Shown: positions 1 to 9,293 of the stretch, piece after piece
Layout: the number at the start of each line of letters is the position of its first letter
How positions within the stretch are numbered: the stretch's first letter is position 1
DNA from: Burkholderiaceae bacterium
GTDB lineage: Bacteria; Pseudomonadota; Gammaproteobacteria; Burkholderiales; Burkholderiaceae_C
Reading direction: 5' to 3'
Length of the DNA stretch: 64,000 nucleotides
Assembly (NCBI GenBank): GCA_018780645.1
Contig: JADMJJ010000013.1
Location: forward strand, 173,215 to 237,214
The notes under the pieces: model-generated
What the model was told of the DNA's origin: nothing
The model's input: the letters and a program-made list of their open reading frames with translations, nothing else
Databases searched by the model: none
Program-made: the position numbers and the translations under genes

Positions 1-1701
1 GGCACGGATCTGGCCGATGTCCTCCTCGGGGAAGAAGCCTTTCGGAATGACGGTGAACAGGTAGGCGGTGATGGCAAAGCTGCCCAGCGCCGCGCCCATC
101 ACCCAGCGGCGATGCAGCAGGGCATAGTCCAGCGAGCGGGTGTAGGCCGAGAGCACCGCATTGAAGCCGCGCTCGAACCAGCGGCCCAGTGCCGACTCCT
201 CCGTGGCCTCGTGCCGGTGCAGGAAGCGGCTGCACAGCATCGGCACCAGGGTCAGCGACACCGCCGCCGAGACCAGGATGGACAGCGATACCACCACCGC
301 GAATTCGTGGAACAGCAGGCCGATCACGCCCGGCATGAAGAAGATCGGTATCAGCACCGCCACCAGCGAGATCGAGATGCTGACGATGGTGAAGGCCATC
401 TCGCGCGCACCGCGCACGGCGGCGGCGAAGGGCTCCATGCCGGCTTCGACGTGACGCATGATGTTCTCCAGCATCACGATCGCGTCGTCCACCACCAGGC
501 CCACGGCCAGCGTGATGCCCAAGAGCGAAATATTGTCCAGGCTGTAGCCGAGCGCATAGAGCAGGGTCAGTGCGCCGATCAGCGAGATCGGCAGTGACAG
601 CGTTGGTATCACCGTGGCCGCCATATGGCGCAGGAAGATGAAGATCACCATCACCACCAGGCCGACGGTCAGTGCCAGCGTCAGATAGACGTCGTGCAGG
701 GCCTCGCGCACCGACAGCGAGCGGTCGTTCAAGGTGCTCATCTGCACCGAGGCCGGCAACTGGCTCTGGAAGCGCGGCAGCATGGCCTTGACCGAGTCCA
801 CCACCTTGACCGTGTTGGCGTTGGGCTGGCGCTGCACTGCCAGCACGATCGAGCGTTCGCCCTGGAAGCTGCTGGAGGTTTTGACGGTCTCGTAGCTGTC
901 CTGCACATCGGCCACATCGCGCAGGTACAGCGGCGCGCCGTCGCGCGAGGCGATCACCAGCGCGCCGAACTCGCGTGCATTGCGCAGCTGCTTGTTGGCC
1001 TGGATGGTCAAGGTCTGGCGTGAGCCGTCCAGCACGCCCAGCGGCGTGTTGGCATTGGCGCTGCGGATTGCGGCCTGCAGCTCGTCAAGGGTCAGATTGC
1101 GCTGCTGCAAGGCCTCGTTGCGCACCTTGATGCGCACGGCAAAACGCTTCTGGCCGAAGATCGAAACCTGGGCCACGCCGTCTATGGTCGACAGGCTGGG
1201 CGTGATCAGGTTCTCGGCAAAGTCGTTCAGCTCCGACAGATTGATGGACGGCGAGGTCAACGCCACCAGCAGCACCGGCGCATCGGCCGGGTTGACCTTG
1301 CGATAGCTGGGCGGCGAGGTCATCTCGGCCGGCAGGCCGCGCTGCGCGCGGAACAGCGCCGCCTGCACGTCCACGGCGGCGGCATCGATGTCGCGCGAGG
1401 ACTCGAACTCCAGGGTCAGCGAGGTATTGCCCAGCGTGCTGGTCGACGAGATGGTGGCCAGGCCCGAGATGGTCGAGAACTGCTTTTCCAGCGGCAGGGC
1501 CACCGAGCTGGCCATCGTCTCCGGGCTGGCGCCGGGCAGGCTGGCGCTGACATTGATGACCGGCGTGTTGTAGCTGGGCAGGGCGGCGACCGGGATCTTG
1601 CCCCAGGCCGCCAGACCGGCGATCACCAGCGCAATGTTCAGCAGCACGGTCATCACCGGCCGGCGGATGAACAGCTCGGTCAGACTGGAGCCGGCTTTCA
1701 C
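1..1701 (-). CDS. RND efflux transporter permease, MdtB/AcrB type (partial, C-terminus outside window)
   Basis: This is the inner-membrane proton-driven pump subunit of a tripartite RND exporter. The frame is open for 567 codons from a GTG at 1701 to the window edge, about half of a usual 1,030-residue pump. The N-terminus reads MKAGSSLTELFIRRPVMTVL, the usual first helix, followed by the PVAALPSYNTPVINVS periplasmic entry. The last visible residues include the conserved IPKGFFPEED element that precedes the second half. The GTG start overlaps the adaptor stop (GTGA), so the two are translationally coupled. Substrate cannot be read from the sequence. The rest of the pump and any outer-membrane partner lie upstream of base 1. 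Confidence 0.93.
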   Translation of the reverse strand, partial: MKAGSSLTELFIRRPVMTVLLNIALVIAGLAAWGKIPVAALPSYNTPVINVSASLPGASPETMASSVALPLEKQFSTISGLATISSTSTLGNTSLTLEFESSRDIDAAAVDVQAALFRAQRGLPAEMTSPPSYRKVNPADAPVLLVALTSPSINLSELNDFAENLITPSLSTIDGVAQVSIFGQKRFAVRIKVRNEALQQRNLTLDELQAAIRSANANTPLGVLDGSRQTLTIQANKQLRNAREFGALVIASRDGAPLYLRDVADVQDSYETVKTSSSFQGERSIVLAVQRQPNANTVKVVDSVKAMLPRFQSQLPASVQMSTLNDRSLSVREALHDVYLTLALTVGLVVMVIFIFLRHMAATVIPTLSLPISLIGALTLLYALGYSLDNISLLGITLAVGLVVDDAIVMLENIMRHVEAGMEPFAAAVRGAREMAFTIVSISISLVAVLIPIFFMPGVIGLLFHEFAVVVSLSILVSAAVSLTLVPMLCSRFLHRHEATEESALGRWFERGFNAVLSAYTRSLDYALLHRRWVMGAALGSFAITAYLFTVIPKGFFPEEDIGQIRA

Positions 1702-2945
1702 TTCGAGGCTCCCGAAGCGGGGGCACTGGCGGCGCGCCGGCCGCGGCCTGCGTCCAGTGTTGCCGGCACATCACGTACGGTGGCGCCCGGGCGCAGGTTC
1801 TGCTTGCCCTCCAGCACTACCTTGTCGCCGGCCTGAATGCCCTCGACCACGGCCATTTCACCGAAGGGATAGCGTACCTGCACCGGCACCAGCCTGGCGG
1901 TCTTGTCCTCGCCGACGACGTAGATGGAGCGCTCGGTGCCGCGCAGGATGATGGCGGCCTGCGGCACCACCACCGCATCCGGGATGTTGCGCAGTATCAG
2001 CCGCAGCCGCACATACTGACCCGGCCACAGCTGGCCGGCGCTGTTGTCGAACTCGGCCTTGACGCGGATGCTGCCGCTGCTGGCATCGACGCTGTTGTCG
2101 ACGAAGCTGACCTTGCCCTTGATCGGTGCGGCGGCGTCGGTGCCACGGCCGGCACTGCCGGTCAGCACGATCTGCGCCTCCAGCGGGGACTTGTCCTTGC
2201 CGCTGCTGCCCAGATTGACTGCTTGGAGCAACGCACCCAGCTGCGTCTCGGGCAGCGTGAATGTCACGCCGATCGGATTGATCTGCGCAATGCTGACCAG
2301 CACCGTGCCGCTGGGTTGCACCAGGCTGCCGACGAACACATTGACGGCGCCGGCACGGCCATCCAGCGGTGAGCGGATCTCGTTGTAGCCCAGGCTGACC
2401 TGGGCGGACTGCAGCGCCGCCTCGTCGGACTGCAGCAGCGCGCGCTGCGCTTCCAGCTGCGACTGCACGGTGTCCACCGCGCTCTGGGCGATGAAGTTCT
2501 GTGCGCGCAGGTCCAGTGCGCGCTTGTACTGGCGGTCCAGATCGGCCAGGGTGGCGCGGTCGCGGGCGATCTGCGCCCGGGCCTTGTCCAGATTGGCACG
2601 GTCGCCACGGTCGTCGAAGCGGAACAGTGGCTGGCCCTTCTTCAACATCTGACCGTCCTTGACCAGTACCTCGCGCACGATGCTGGACACCTGGGGCCGT
2701 ATGTCGACCGTGTTCAAAGACACCACGGTGCCGCTGGCCTCGACGCGCACCGGCACGTCCTGGCGCAGGGCCGCCACCACGCCGACGGTCTGCACACCGC
2801 CACGGGCGGCTGACGCGCCGGAGGCCGCAGGCCCGGCAGACGCGGCATCGCCGGCCGGCTTGGGGGCCCGCATCTGCCACCAGTAGGCTCCGCCGGCAAT
2901 GACGGCCACCAGGGCCAGCACGGCGGCCGCTTTTGTTCTGCTCAT
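1698..2945 (-). CDS. RND efflux periplasmic adaptor (membrane fusion protein, MdtA-like)
   Basis: This adaptor bridges the RND pump and an outer-membrane channel. An N-terminal uncleaved anchor or signal segment (about residues 5-25, no lipobox) is followed by an Ala/Gly/Pro linker. Next come a biotinyl-lipoyl half-motif (VDIRPQVSSIVREVLVKDGQ), a helical hairpin (KARAQIARDRATLADLDRQY), the second lipoyl half and a beta-barrel ending in a Lys/Ala-rich tail. The ATG at 2945 was chosen because GGGG sits about seven bases upstream; an in-frame TTG at 2951 would add two residues. It is first in the minus-strand operon and overlaps the permease by 4 bp. The 149 bp to the divergent phosphatase gene must hold both promoters; no convincing box was picked. 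Confidence 0.93.
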   Translation of the reverse strand: MSRTKAAAVLALVAVIAGGAYWWQMRAPKPAGDAASAGPAASGASAARGGVQTVGVVAALRQDVPVRVEASGTVVSLNTVDIRPQVSSIVREVLVKDGQMLKKGQPLFRFDDRGDRANLDKARAQIARDRATLADLDRQYKRALDLRAQNFIAQSAVDTVQSQLEAQRALLQSDEAALQSAQVSLGYNEIRSPLDGRAGAVNVFVGSLVQPSGTVLVSIAQINPIGVTFTLPETQLGALLQAVNLGSSGKDKSPLEAQIVLTGSAGRGTDAAAPIKGKVSFVDNSVDASSGSIRVKAEFDNSAGQLWPGQYVRLRLILRNIPDAVVVPQAAIILRGTERSIYVVGEDKTARLVPVQVRYPFGEMAVVEGIQAGDKVVLEGKQNLRPGATVRDVPATLDAGRGRRAASAPASGASK

Positions 2946-3094
2946 GCTCAAGCCCCAAGCGATTCTGTATTGATGGTTTCAGCTTACCCCAGCACCCCGC
3001 GGGCGGGTATTGCTCGTGGGTAAACGTGCCGTGCGCAGGCCGCACCTGAATCCTCGGGCATAGTCGCTGCCATTCCGGCAACCGCAACTCGACC

Positions 3095-3769
3095 ATGCAA
3101 TTGCTCAGCGGCAAGCCCGCGCCCTCGGCCCTGATCATCGATCTGGACGGCACCCTGATAGACACCCAGGGTGACTTCGTCGCCGCGCTGAACCTGATGC
3201 TGGACGATTTGCGTCTGCCCCATGTGGATGGCGCCTTTGTCTCGCACACGGTGGGCAAGGGCAGCGAGCACCTGGTGGCGCAGACACTGCGGCACTGCTG
3301 CGCCGATGCCGCCCGCTTCGAGCTGGCAATGCAGCGCTACCAGCGCCACTACCTGGCCATCAACGGGCGTTTTGCCCAGGTCTATCCGGGGGCGCTGGAG
3401 GGCTTGCAGCGCTTTGCCGACATGGGCCTCGCCATGGCCTGCCTGACCAACAAGCCCACCGATTTCGCCCTGCCGCTGCTGGCCAACAAGGGCCTGTCCC
3501 GCTTCTTCAGCCATGTGTTCGGCGGAGATGCCTTCCTGCGCAAGAAGCCCGACCCGCTGCCGCTGCTGAAGACCTGCGAGGCGCTGGGCACGGCGCCGGC
3601 GCAGACCTGGATGATCGGCGACTCCAGCAATGACGCCCAGGCCGCTCGCGCCGCCGGCTGCCCTGTTGTGCTGGTCAGCTACGGCTACAACCATGGCCGG
3701 CCGATACGTGAGGTCGATGCCGATGCCGATGCCTTTGTTGACCGGCTGGACGAGCTGAACTGGAGCTGA
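3095..3769 (+). CDS. gph: HAD-family phosphatase, phosphoglycolate phosphatase-like
   Basis: This is a HAD hydrolase with all four motifs: DLDGT with nucleophile Asp16 and acid/base Asp18, LTNK (motif II Thr), the Lys of RKKPDP (motif III) and GDSSND (motif IV). A helical cap of the Gph type lies between motifs I and II. The family dephosphorylates 2-phosphoglycolate formed during DNA repair or by oxygenase chemistry; the specific substrate is inferred from similarity. Length (224 residues) is normal for Gph. It stops one base before the next gene, so the pair is probably co-transcribed. In many Burkholderiales gph lies upstream of trpE, which fits this position. Confidence 0.88.
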   Translation: MQLLSGKPAPSALIIDLDGTLIDTQGDFVAALNLMLDDLRLPHVDGAFVSHTVGKGSEHLVAQTLRHCCADAARFELAMQRYQRHYLAINGRFAQVYPGALEGLQRFADMGLAMACLTNKPTDFALPLLANKGLSRFFSHVFGGDAFLRKKPDPLPLLKTCEALGTAPAQTWMIGDSSNDAQAARAAGCPVVLVSYGYNHGRPIREVDADADAFVDRLDELNWS

Positions 3770-3770
3770 G

Positions 3771-4847
3771 ATGCCAACACTGCCCTATCCCGTCATCAAC
3801 GCCCTCGGCGTGCTGACCAACCCGAACATTGCCCTGGAGGCGGCCAAGGCCGGCACGCAGGATCAGATCGGTGCCTTCGCGACGCAGCGGGTGGATGCCC
3901 GGGCGTTGGCAGATGCGCGCAGCTCCGGTCTTTCGGCGGTGAACATGACGCTGGGCCATGTGGCCGGGCCCAGCGATCCCTACGAGCTGACCTTGAACGA
4001 CATCCAGGTGTGGGACGAGTTCATCGCCACCCATCCGGCCGACCTGCTGAAGGTCATCAGCGCGGCCGACATAGCGGCCGCCCATGCCGGTGGCCGTGTT
4101 GGCGTGATCTACGGCTTCCAGAACAGCGAGATGCTCGGCGACGACCCCGAGCGTGTGGCCGAGTTCGCGTCGCTGGGCGTGCGTGTGATACAGCTGACGT
4201 ACAACGGCCGCAACCCGGCGGCCGATGGCTGCATGGTGGCCGACGACGCCGGGCTGAGCGCCTTCGGCATCGAGGCCGTCGCGCAGATGAATGCACAGCG
4301 TGTGCTGGTGGATCTGAGCCACAGCAGCGAGAAGACCTGTCTGGACGCGCTGCACCATTCGATCCGGCCGATCGCCATTACCCACTCCGGCTGCAGGGCG
4401 CTGGCGAATCTGCCGCGCAACAAGACCGACGCCGAGTTGCGGCTGCTGGCGCAGCGGGGCGGCGTGGTCGGCATTTACGCCATGCCGTTCCTTCGCGAAC
4501 AGGGCCAGCCGATGGCGGAGGACCTGCTGCGGCACATCGAGCATGCGATACAGGTCTGCGGCGAAGACCATGTCGGCTTCGGCAGCGATGGCCATGTCAC
4601 CGCGGTGGACGATATGGCGAGCTATCTGCGCTTTCTGGCCGAGGAGGTCGCCCAACGCAAGCAGTCGGGCATCGGCGCGGCGGGCGAGAGCGCCGCTGTG
4701 GTGCTGTTCGCGCCGGATCTGACCGGTCCGACGCAATTCCAGGCGCTGGCGGAGATGCTGCAACAGCGCGGCCACGGCGCGGGCCGCATCGAGAAGGTCC
4801 TGGGCGGCAATTTTCTGCGGCTGATGCGCGAGGTCTGGGGGGCGTAG
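3771..4847 (+). CDS. M19 (renal dipeptidase) family protein with altered first metal motif
   Basis: This is a TIM-barrel dipeptidase-family protein of 358 residues. Visible metal or substrate residues are Glu120 (YGFQNSE), His184 (VDLSH), His205 (ITHSGCRAL) and Asp273 (GFGSDGH), matching the second zinc site and catalytic region of renal dipeptidase. The first strand, where the family has a His-x-Asp zinc pair (DGHND), reads VINALGVL, so one metal site appears incomplete. The protein has no signal peptide, so it is cytosolic despite the usual family name. It follows gph by one base. It could be a dipeptidase with a single metal, or an amidohydrolase with another substrate. Confidence 0.8.
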   Translation: MPTLPYPVINALGVLTNPNIALEAAKAGTQDQIGAFATQRVDARALADARSSGLSAVNMTLGHVAGPSDPYELTLNDIQVWDEFIATHPADLLKVISAADIAAAHAGGRVGVIYGFQNSEMLGDDPERVAEFASLGVRVIQLTYNGRNPAADGCMVADDAGLSAFGIEAVAQMNAQRVLVDLSHSSEKTCLDALHHSIRPIAITHSGCRALANLPRNKTDAELRLLAQRGGVVGIYAMPFLREQGQPMAEDLLRHIEHAIQVCGEDHVGFGSDGHVTAVDDMASYLRFLAEEVAQRKQSGIGAAGESAAVVLFAPDLTGPTQFQALAEMLQQRGHGAGRIEKVLGGNFLRLMREVWGA

Positions 4848-4848
4848 C

Positions 4849-4875
4849 TTGTCTGCCACAAAGCCCTGCTACACT
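4849..4875 (+). promoter_or_regulatory. Candidate sigma-70 promoter of the trp operon
   Basis: TTGTCT at 4849-4854 and TACACT at 4870-4875 are separated by 15 bp (16 bp if the -35 is read one base earlier). The expected start point is close to 4882, which is the A of the leader-peptide ATG. It lies immediately after the dipeptidase stop codon. Confidence 0.5.
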
Positions 4876-4881
4876 TTTCCC

Positions 4882-4965
4882 ATGTTCACGTCGCGCAAGC
4901 ACATCACCGAAGGGTCGTATGACCGGGGAGCCTGGCCCTGGCGTCGCCCGCTCAACACGCTCTGA
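4882..4965 (+). CDS. trpL: Candidate trp leader peptide with two Trp codons
   Basis: This is a 27-codon ORF that reads MFTSRKHITEGSYDRGAWPW and ends RRPLNTL before TGA. Trp codons are at 4933-4935 and 4939-4941, separated by one Pro. Two Trp codons this close in a short ORF upstream of trpE is the classic layout of ribosome-mediated attenuation: ribosome stalling at low charged tRNA-Trp would change folding of the RNA downstream. No Shine-Dalgarno sequence precedes the ATG, and the best promoter places transcription start at or next to it, so translation may be leaderless. Leaderless trpL is known in Sinorhizobium. Function here is inferred. Confidence 0.6.
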   Translation: MFTSRKHITEGSYDRGAWPWRRPLNTL

Positions 4966-5153
4966 TGCCAGCGCTGCGCTGAACCCTGCCGGTCACTCCC
5001 CGACCGCAGGCGTCGCAAGCCCCGCCGGCATCGCCACGGTGGCTTGCAGGGTCTGATCCCCGCTCCGATCTTCGAGCCACCTCCGACAAGATTGATGCCG
5101 CGCCATGCTCCAGGTTTGGAGCCCAGGGCCTGCGGCCACGGAAGGTTCAGACA
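4966..5153 (+). promoter_or_regulatory. Candidate trp attenuator region between trpL and trpE
   Basis: Competing pairings are visible. CGGTC 4990-4994 pairs with GACCG 5002-5006. GCAAGCC 5015-5021 pairs with GGCTTGC 5041-5047. ACCCTGC 4983-4989 pairs with GCAGGGT 5046-5052; this last pairing shares bases with the second stem, so they exclude each other in part. There is no clear U-run after the hairpins, so the switch may act by a weak terminator, Rho, or translation. A GAAGG at 5141-5145 serves the GTG start of trpE. Confidence 0.45.
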
Positions 5154-6647
5154 GTGATCACCGAACTCGAATTCCAAAGCCTGGCCACCGAAGGCTACAA
5201 CCGCATTCCGCTGATTGCGGAGGCCTTTGCCGACCTCGAAACGCCGCTCTCGCTGTACCTGAAGCTGGCCGCCTATTCGGGCCAGGCGGGCAGCCACCGC
5301 AACAGTTTTCTGCTGGAGTCGGTGGTCGGCGGCGAGCGCTTCGGGCGCTACTCCTTCATCGGCCTGCCTTCGCGCACCCTGCTGCGCGCCACCGGCCGCC
5401 ACATCGAGGTCGTCACCGACGGCCTGGTCGTGGAAAGCCATGAGGGCAATCCGCTGGACTTCATTGCCGAGTACCAGAAGCGCTTCAAGGTGGCGCTGCG
5501 CCCCGGACTGCCGCGCTTCTGTGGCGGTCTGGCCGGCTACTTCGGCTACGACGCCGTGCGCCATATCGAGCCCAGGCTGGCCGCGACCAACAAGCCCGGC
5601 GGCCTGAACACCCCCGACATCCTGCTGCTTCAATGCGAGGAGCTGGCGGTGATCGACAACCTGTCGGGTCGCCTCTACCTGATCGTCTATGCCGACCCGG
5701 GTTCGCCCGAGGCCTATTTCCGCGGCAAGAAGCGTCTCACCGAACTGCGCGACAAGCTGGGCTACAGCGTCTCGGCGCCCCAGGTCAAGCGGGTGCAGCA
5801 GCACCCGGTGCAGCGCGAATTCGCCAAGGACGACTACATCACCGCCGTGCTCAAGGCCAAGGACTACATCGCCGCCGGCGACATGATGCAGGTGCAGGTG
5901 GGCCAGCGCCTGTCCAAGCGCTACACCGAGTCGCCGCTCAGCCTGTACCGCGCGCTGCGCTCGCTGAACCCCTCGCCGTATATGTATTTCTATGACATGG
6001 GCGACTTCCAGATCGTTGGTGCCTCGCCCGAGATCCTGGTGCGCCAGGAGCACACGCCGGAAGGCCAGAAGGTCACGATCAGGCCGCTGGCCGGCACCCG
6101 CCCTCGCGGCAACACAATCGAGCAAGACCTGGCCCTTGAGGTTGAGCTGAAGGCCGACCCCAAGGAGCGCGCCGAGCACCTGATGCTGATCGACCTGGCG
6201 CGCAACGATATCGGCCGCATCGCCAAGACCGGCAGCGTCAAGGTGACGGATGCCTTCGTCGTCGAGCGCTACTCCCATGTGATGCACATCGTCAGCAATG
6301 TCGAGGGCATCTTGCAGGACGGCACGACCAGCCTTGATGTGCTGAAGGCAACCTTCCCGGCCGGCACCTTGACCGGCGCGCCCAAGGTCCGCGCCATGGA
6401 AATTATCGATGAGCTGGAGCCGGTGAAGCGCGGCATCTACGGCGGCGCCTGTGGCTATCTGAGCTTCGCCGGCGACATGGACCTGGCCATCGCCATCCGC
6501 ACCGGCATCATCCAGGATCAGATGCTTTATGTGCAGGCTGCGGCCGGGGTGGTCGCGGACTCTGTTCCCGAGATGGAATGGAGGGAGACGGAAGCGAAGG
6601 CCAGGGCGCTGATACGCGCCGCCGAATTGGTGGAAGAGGGGTTCTGA
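5154..6647 (+). CDS. trpE: Anthranilate synthase component I
   Basis: TrpE makes anthranilate from chorismate, using ammonia delivered by TrpG; it is the first committed step of tryptophan synthesis. The N-terminal half carries the LLES element of the tryptophan feedback site ([19 protein letters not shown]). The C-terminal chorismate-binding half shows [34 protein letters not shown] and [18 protein letters not shown]. Length 497 is normal. Start is GTG at 5154, nine bases after GAAGG. The stop is one base before trpG. It is probably controlled by the leader upstream as well as by end-product inhibition. Confidence 0.97.
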   Translation: MITELEFQSLATEGYNRIPLIAEAFADLETPLSLYLKLAAYSGQAGSHRNSFLLESVVGGERFGRYSFIGLPSRTLLRATGRHIEVVTDGLVVESHEGNPLDFIAEYQKRFKVALRPGLPRFCGGLAGYFGYDAVRHIEPRLAATNKPGGLNTPDILLLQCEELAVIDNLSGRLYLIVYADPGSPEAYFRGKKRLTELRDKLGYSVSAPQVKRVQQHPVQREFAKDDYITAVLKAKDYIAAGDMMQVQVGQRLSKRYTESPLSLYRALRSLNPSPYMYFYDMGDFQIVGASPEILVRQEHTPEGQKVTIRPLAGTRPRGNTIEQDLALEVELKADPKERAEHLMLIDLARNDIGRIAKTGSVKVTDAFVVERYSHVMHIVSNVEGILQDGTTSLDVLKATFPAGTLTGAPKVRAMEIIDELEPVKRGIYGGACGYLSFAGDMDLAIAIRTGIIQDQMLYVQAAAGVVADSVPEMEWRETEAKARALIRAAELVEEGF

Positions 6648-6648
6648 C

Positions 6649-7233
6649 ATGCTGCTGATGATCGACAACTACGACAGCTTCACCTTCAACCTGGTGCAGT
6701 ACTTCGGCGAGCTGGGTGAGGAGGTCAAGGTCTTCCGCAACGACCAGATCAGCCTGGAAGAAATCGCCGCGCTGAAGCCTGACTCGCTGGTGCTCTCGCC
6801 CGGCCCCTGCTCGCCGGCCGAGGCCGGTGTCTGCGTGGCGGCCATCCAGCACTTCATCGGCAAGCTGCCGATTCTGGGTGTCTGCCTGGGCCACCAGAGC
6901 ATTGGTGCGGCGCTGGGCGGGAACATCGTGCGGGCGAAGCAGCAGATGCATGGCAAGGCCAGCACCATCACGACCGACCAGAAGGGCGTGTTCCACGGCC
7001 TGCCCAAGGACTTCAGCGTGATCCGCTACCACTCGCTGGTGATAGAGGAGGCGACGATGCCGGCGGCGCTGGAGATCAGCGCCCGCTCCGAGGACGGTGA
7101 GATCATGGGCGTGCGCCACACCGCGCTGGCCGGCACGGCCACGCCGTTGGAGGGCGTGCAGTTCCATCCCGAATCGATACTCAGCGAGCATGGCCACGCG
7201 ATGCTGCGCAACTTTTTGCAAAGAGTGCTATGA
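6649..7233 (+). CDS. trpG: Anthranilate synthase component II (glutamine amidotransferase)
   Basis: This class I glutamine amidotransferase feeds ammonia to TrpE. The catalytic triad is visible: Cys79 in LGVCLGHQ, with His173 and Glu175 in QFHPES. At 194 residues it is a stand-alone TrpG, not fused to TrpD. In related bacteria the same subunit can serve 4-amino-4-deoxychorismate synthase; whether it does here cannot be told. Its last bases overlap the start of the threonine aldolase gene (ATGA), so the insertion of that gene into the operon is tightly fitted. Confidence 0.97.
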   Translation: MLLMIDNYDSFTFNLVQYFGELGEEVKVFRNDQISLEEIAALKPDSLVLSPGPCSPAEAGVCVAAIQHFIGKLPILGVCLGHQSIGAALGGNIVRAKQQMHGKASTITTDQKGVFHGLPKDFSVIRYHSLVIEEATMPAALEISARSEDGEIMGVRHTALAGTATPLEGVQFHPESILSEHGHAMLRNFLQRVL

Positions 7234-8252
7234 ACAAGCTTGTCGATCTGCGCAGTGACACGGTCACGCAACCCACGACCGCAATGCGTGAGGCGATGAT
7301 GGCAGCCTCGCTCGGCGACGACGTGTTCGGTGATGACCCGACGGTCAATGCCCTGCAGGACAAGCTGGCCGCGACGCTGGGCTTCGAGGCCGCGCTGTTC
7401 ATGCCCACCGGCACGCAGAGCAATCTGTGCGCGCTGATGAGCCATTGTCAACGCGGTGACGAATACATCGTCGGCCAGATGGCGCATACCTATCGCTGGG
7501 AGGGTGGAGGCGCCGCTGTGCTGGGCAGCATCCAGCCCCAGCCGCTGAACCACCAGCCCGATGGCTCGCTGGCGCTCGCCGATATTGAGGCTGCCATCAA
7601 GCCCGATGACGCGCACTTTGCCCGCACCCGGCTGCTGGCGCTGGAGAACACCATCGGCGGCAAGGTGCTGCCGCTGAGCTATCTGGCCGCGGCCGGCCAA
7701 CTGGCGCGCAGCCGCGGCCTGAATGTGCATCTGGATGGCGCACGGCTGTTCAATGCCGCGGTGGCCCTGGGCGGCGATCCCTACGCCCAGGCGCGCACCA
7801 TCTGCAGCCATTTCGACAGCGTCTCGGTCTGCTTCTCCAAGGGCCTGGGCGCACCGGTCGGCTCGGTCTTGTGCGGCTCCAAGGCCTTCATCAAGGCGGC
7901 CCATCGCTGGCGCAAGATGGCCGGCGGCGGCATGCGCCAGGCCGGCGTCTTGGCCGGCGCTGCGCTGTACGCGCTGGACCACCATGTGCGTCGACTGGCC
8001 GACGACCATGCCCTGGCGCAAACCTTGGCTGAGGGCTTGCAGGGTCTGCCGGGTCTGACGGTGGAACAGCCGCAGACCAATATCGTCTTCGTCGATGTCG
8101 CGCCGCAGCGGGCCCAGGGTCTCTTGGACCATCTGAAGGCGCGCGGTGTGCTGGCCACGGGCCTGTATCGCTTGCGCTTCGTCACGCATCTGGATGTCGA
8201 TGCGGATGGCGTGCAACAAGCCGTTGCTGCAATTCGTGAATACCTGAGCTGA
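7230..8252 (+). CDS. ltaE: Low-specificity L-threonine aldolase
   Basis: This PLP enzyme cleaves L-threonine or allo-threonine to glycine and acetaldehyde. Typical landmarks are LRSDTVTQP at the N-terminus, [12 protein letters not shown], the [12 protein letters not shown] strand with Asp169, and Lys204 in [12 protein letters not shown] as the Schiff-base lysine. Length is 340. The start overlaps the trpG stop by 4 bp and trpD begins 9 bp after its stop, so it sits inside the trp operon. It has no direct role in tryptophan synthesis; it would link threonine/glycine turnover to the same transcript. It could act on a beta-hydroxy amino acid other than threonine. Confidence 0.92.
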   Translation: MNKLVDLRSDTVTQPTTAMREAMMAASLGDDVFGDDPTVNALQDKLAATLGFEAALFMPTGTQSNLCALMSHCQRGDEYIVGQMAHTYRWEGGGAAVLGSIQPQPLNHQPDGSLALADIEAAIKPDDAHFARTRLLALENTIGGKVLPLSYLAAAGQLARSRGLNVHLDGARLFNAAVALGGDPYAQARTICSHFDSVSVCFSKGLGAPVGSVLCGSKAFIKAAHRWRKMAGGGMRQAGVLAGAALYALDHHVRRLADDHALAQTLAEGLQGLPGLTVEQPQTNIVFVDVAPQRAQGLLDHLKARGVLATGLYRLRFVTHLDVDADGVQQAVAAIREYLS

Positions 8253-8261
8253 GGAAACAGT

Positions 8262-9293
8262 ATGCCCATTTCCCATACCGAAGCACTGACCCGTGTCATC
8301 GAGCACCGCGAGATCTTCCACGACGAGATGCTGTCGCTGATGCGCGCCATCATGAATGGCGAGATGACGCCGGTGATGTCGGCCGCCTTCCTGACCGGCC
8401 TGCGCGTGAAGAAGGAAACCATAGGCGAGATCACCGCCGCCGCGCAGGTGATGCGCGAGCTGTCGAACAAGGTGCCGGTGCCGCCTTCGCCGCACCTGGT
8501 CGATGTCGTCGGCACCGGCGGTGACGGCGCCCACACCTTCAATATCTCGACCTGCTCGATGTTCGTGGCCGCCGCGGCTGGCGCCAAGGTGGCCAAGCAT
8601 GGCAACCGCAGCGTTTCCAGCAAGACCGGCAGCGCCGATGTGCTGGAGGCGCTGGGCGTCAACATCATGCTCAAGCCGGCGCAGGTGGCCGAGTGCATTG
8701 AGCGCACCGGCATCGGCTTCATGTTCGCGCCGAATCACCATCCGGCGATGAAGAACATCGCGCCGGTGCGCCGTGAGCTGGGTGTGCGCACCATCTTCAA
8801 CATCCTGGGCCCGCTGACCAATCCGGCCGGCGCCAACAACATCCTGATGGGCGTTTTCCACCCCGATCTGGTCGGCATACAGGTGCGCGTGATGCAGCGC
8901 CTGGGCGCCGAGCATGCGGTGGTGGTCTATGGCAAGGACGGCATGGACGAGGTGTCTCTCGGCGCGGCGACCATGGTCGGCGAGCTCAAGGACGGCCATG
9001 TGCGCGAGTACGAAATCCACCCGGAGGACTTCGGCCTGCGCATGGTCTCCAACCGCACGCTGAAGGTCGAAGGCCCCGAGCAATCGCGTGTGATGCTGAT
9101 CGATGCGCTGGACAACGCCGAGGGCCCGGCACGCGAGATCGTCACGCTCAATGCCGGCGCCACCCTGTATGCGGCCAATATCGTCGGCTCGATAGCCGAG
9201 GGCATTGCCGCCGCACGCGAGGCCATTGCCAATGGCTCGGCACGGGCCAAGTTGAACCAGTTTGTGGCTGTGACGCAGGAGTTGGGGGCGTGA
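8262..9293 (+). CDS. trpD: Anthranilate phosphoribosyltransferase
   Basis: TrpD joins anthranilate and PRPP to make phosphoribosylanthranilate. Seen are the PRPP/Mg loop [14 protein letters not shown], the [21 protein letters not shown] block and the late [14 protein letters not shown] segment. Length 343 is normal. A GAGGAAA Shine-Dalgarno lies between the ltaE stop and the ATG. The stop overlaps the GTG of trpC (GTGA), consistent with translational coupling. Confidence 0.97.
   Translation: MPISHTEALTRVIEHREIFHDEMLSLMRAIMNGEMTPVMSAAFLTGLRVKKETIGEITAAAQVMRELSNKVPVPPSPHLVDVVGTGGDGAHTFNISTCSMFVAAAAGAKVAKHGNRSVSSKTGSADVLEALGVNIMLKPAQVAECIERTGIGFMFAPNHHPAMKNIAPVRRELGVRTIFNILGPLTNPAGANNILMGVFHPDLVGIQVRVMQRLGAEHAVVVYGKDGMDEVSLGAATMVGELKDGHVREYEIHPEDFGLRMVSNRTLKVEGPEQSRVMLIDALDNAEGPAREIVTLNAGATLYAANIVGSIAEGIAAAREAIANGSARAKLNQFVAVTQELGA

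Noticed and set aside
112..1023. Plus-strand frames at the window start
   Set aside because: They lie opposite the RND permease, whose frame is continuous and recognisable on the minus strand.
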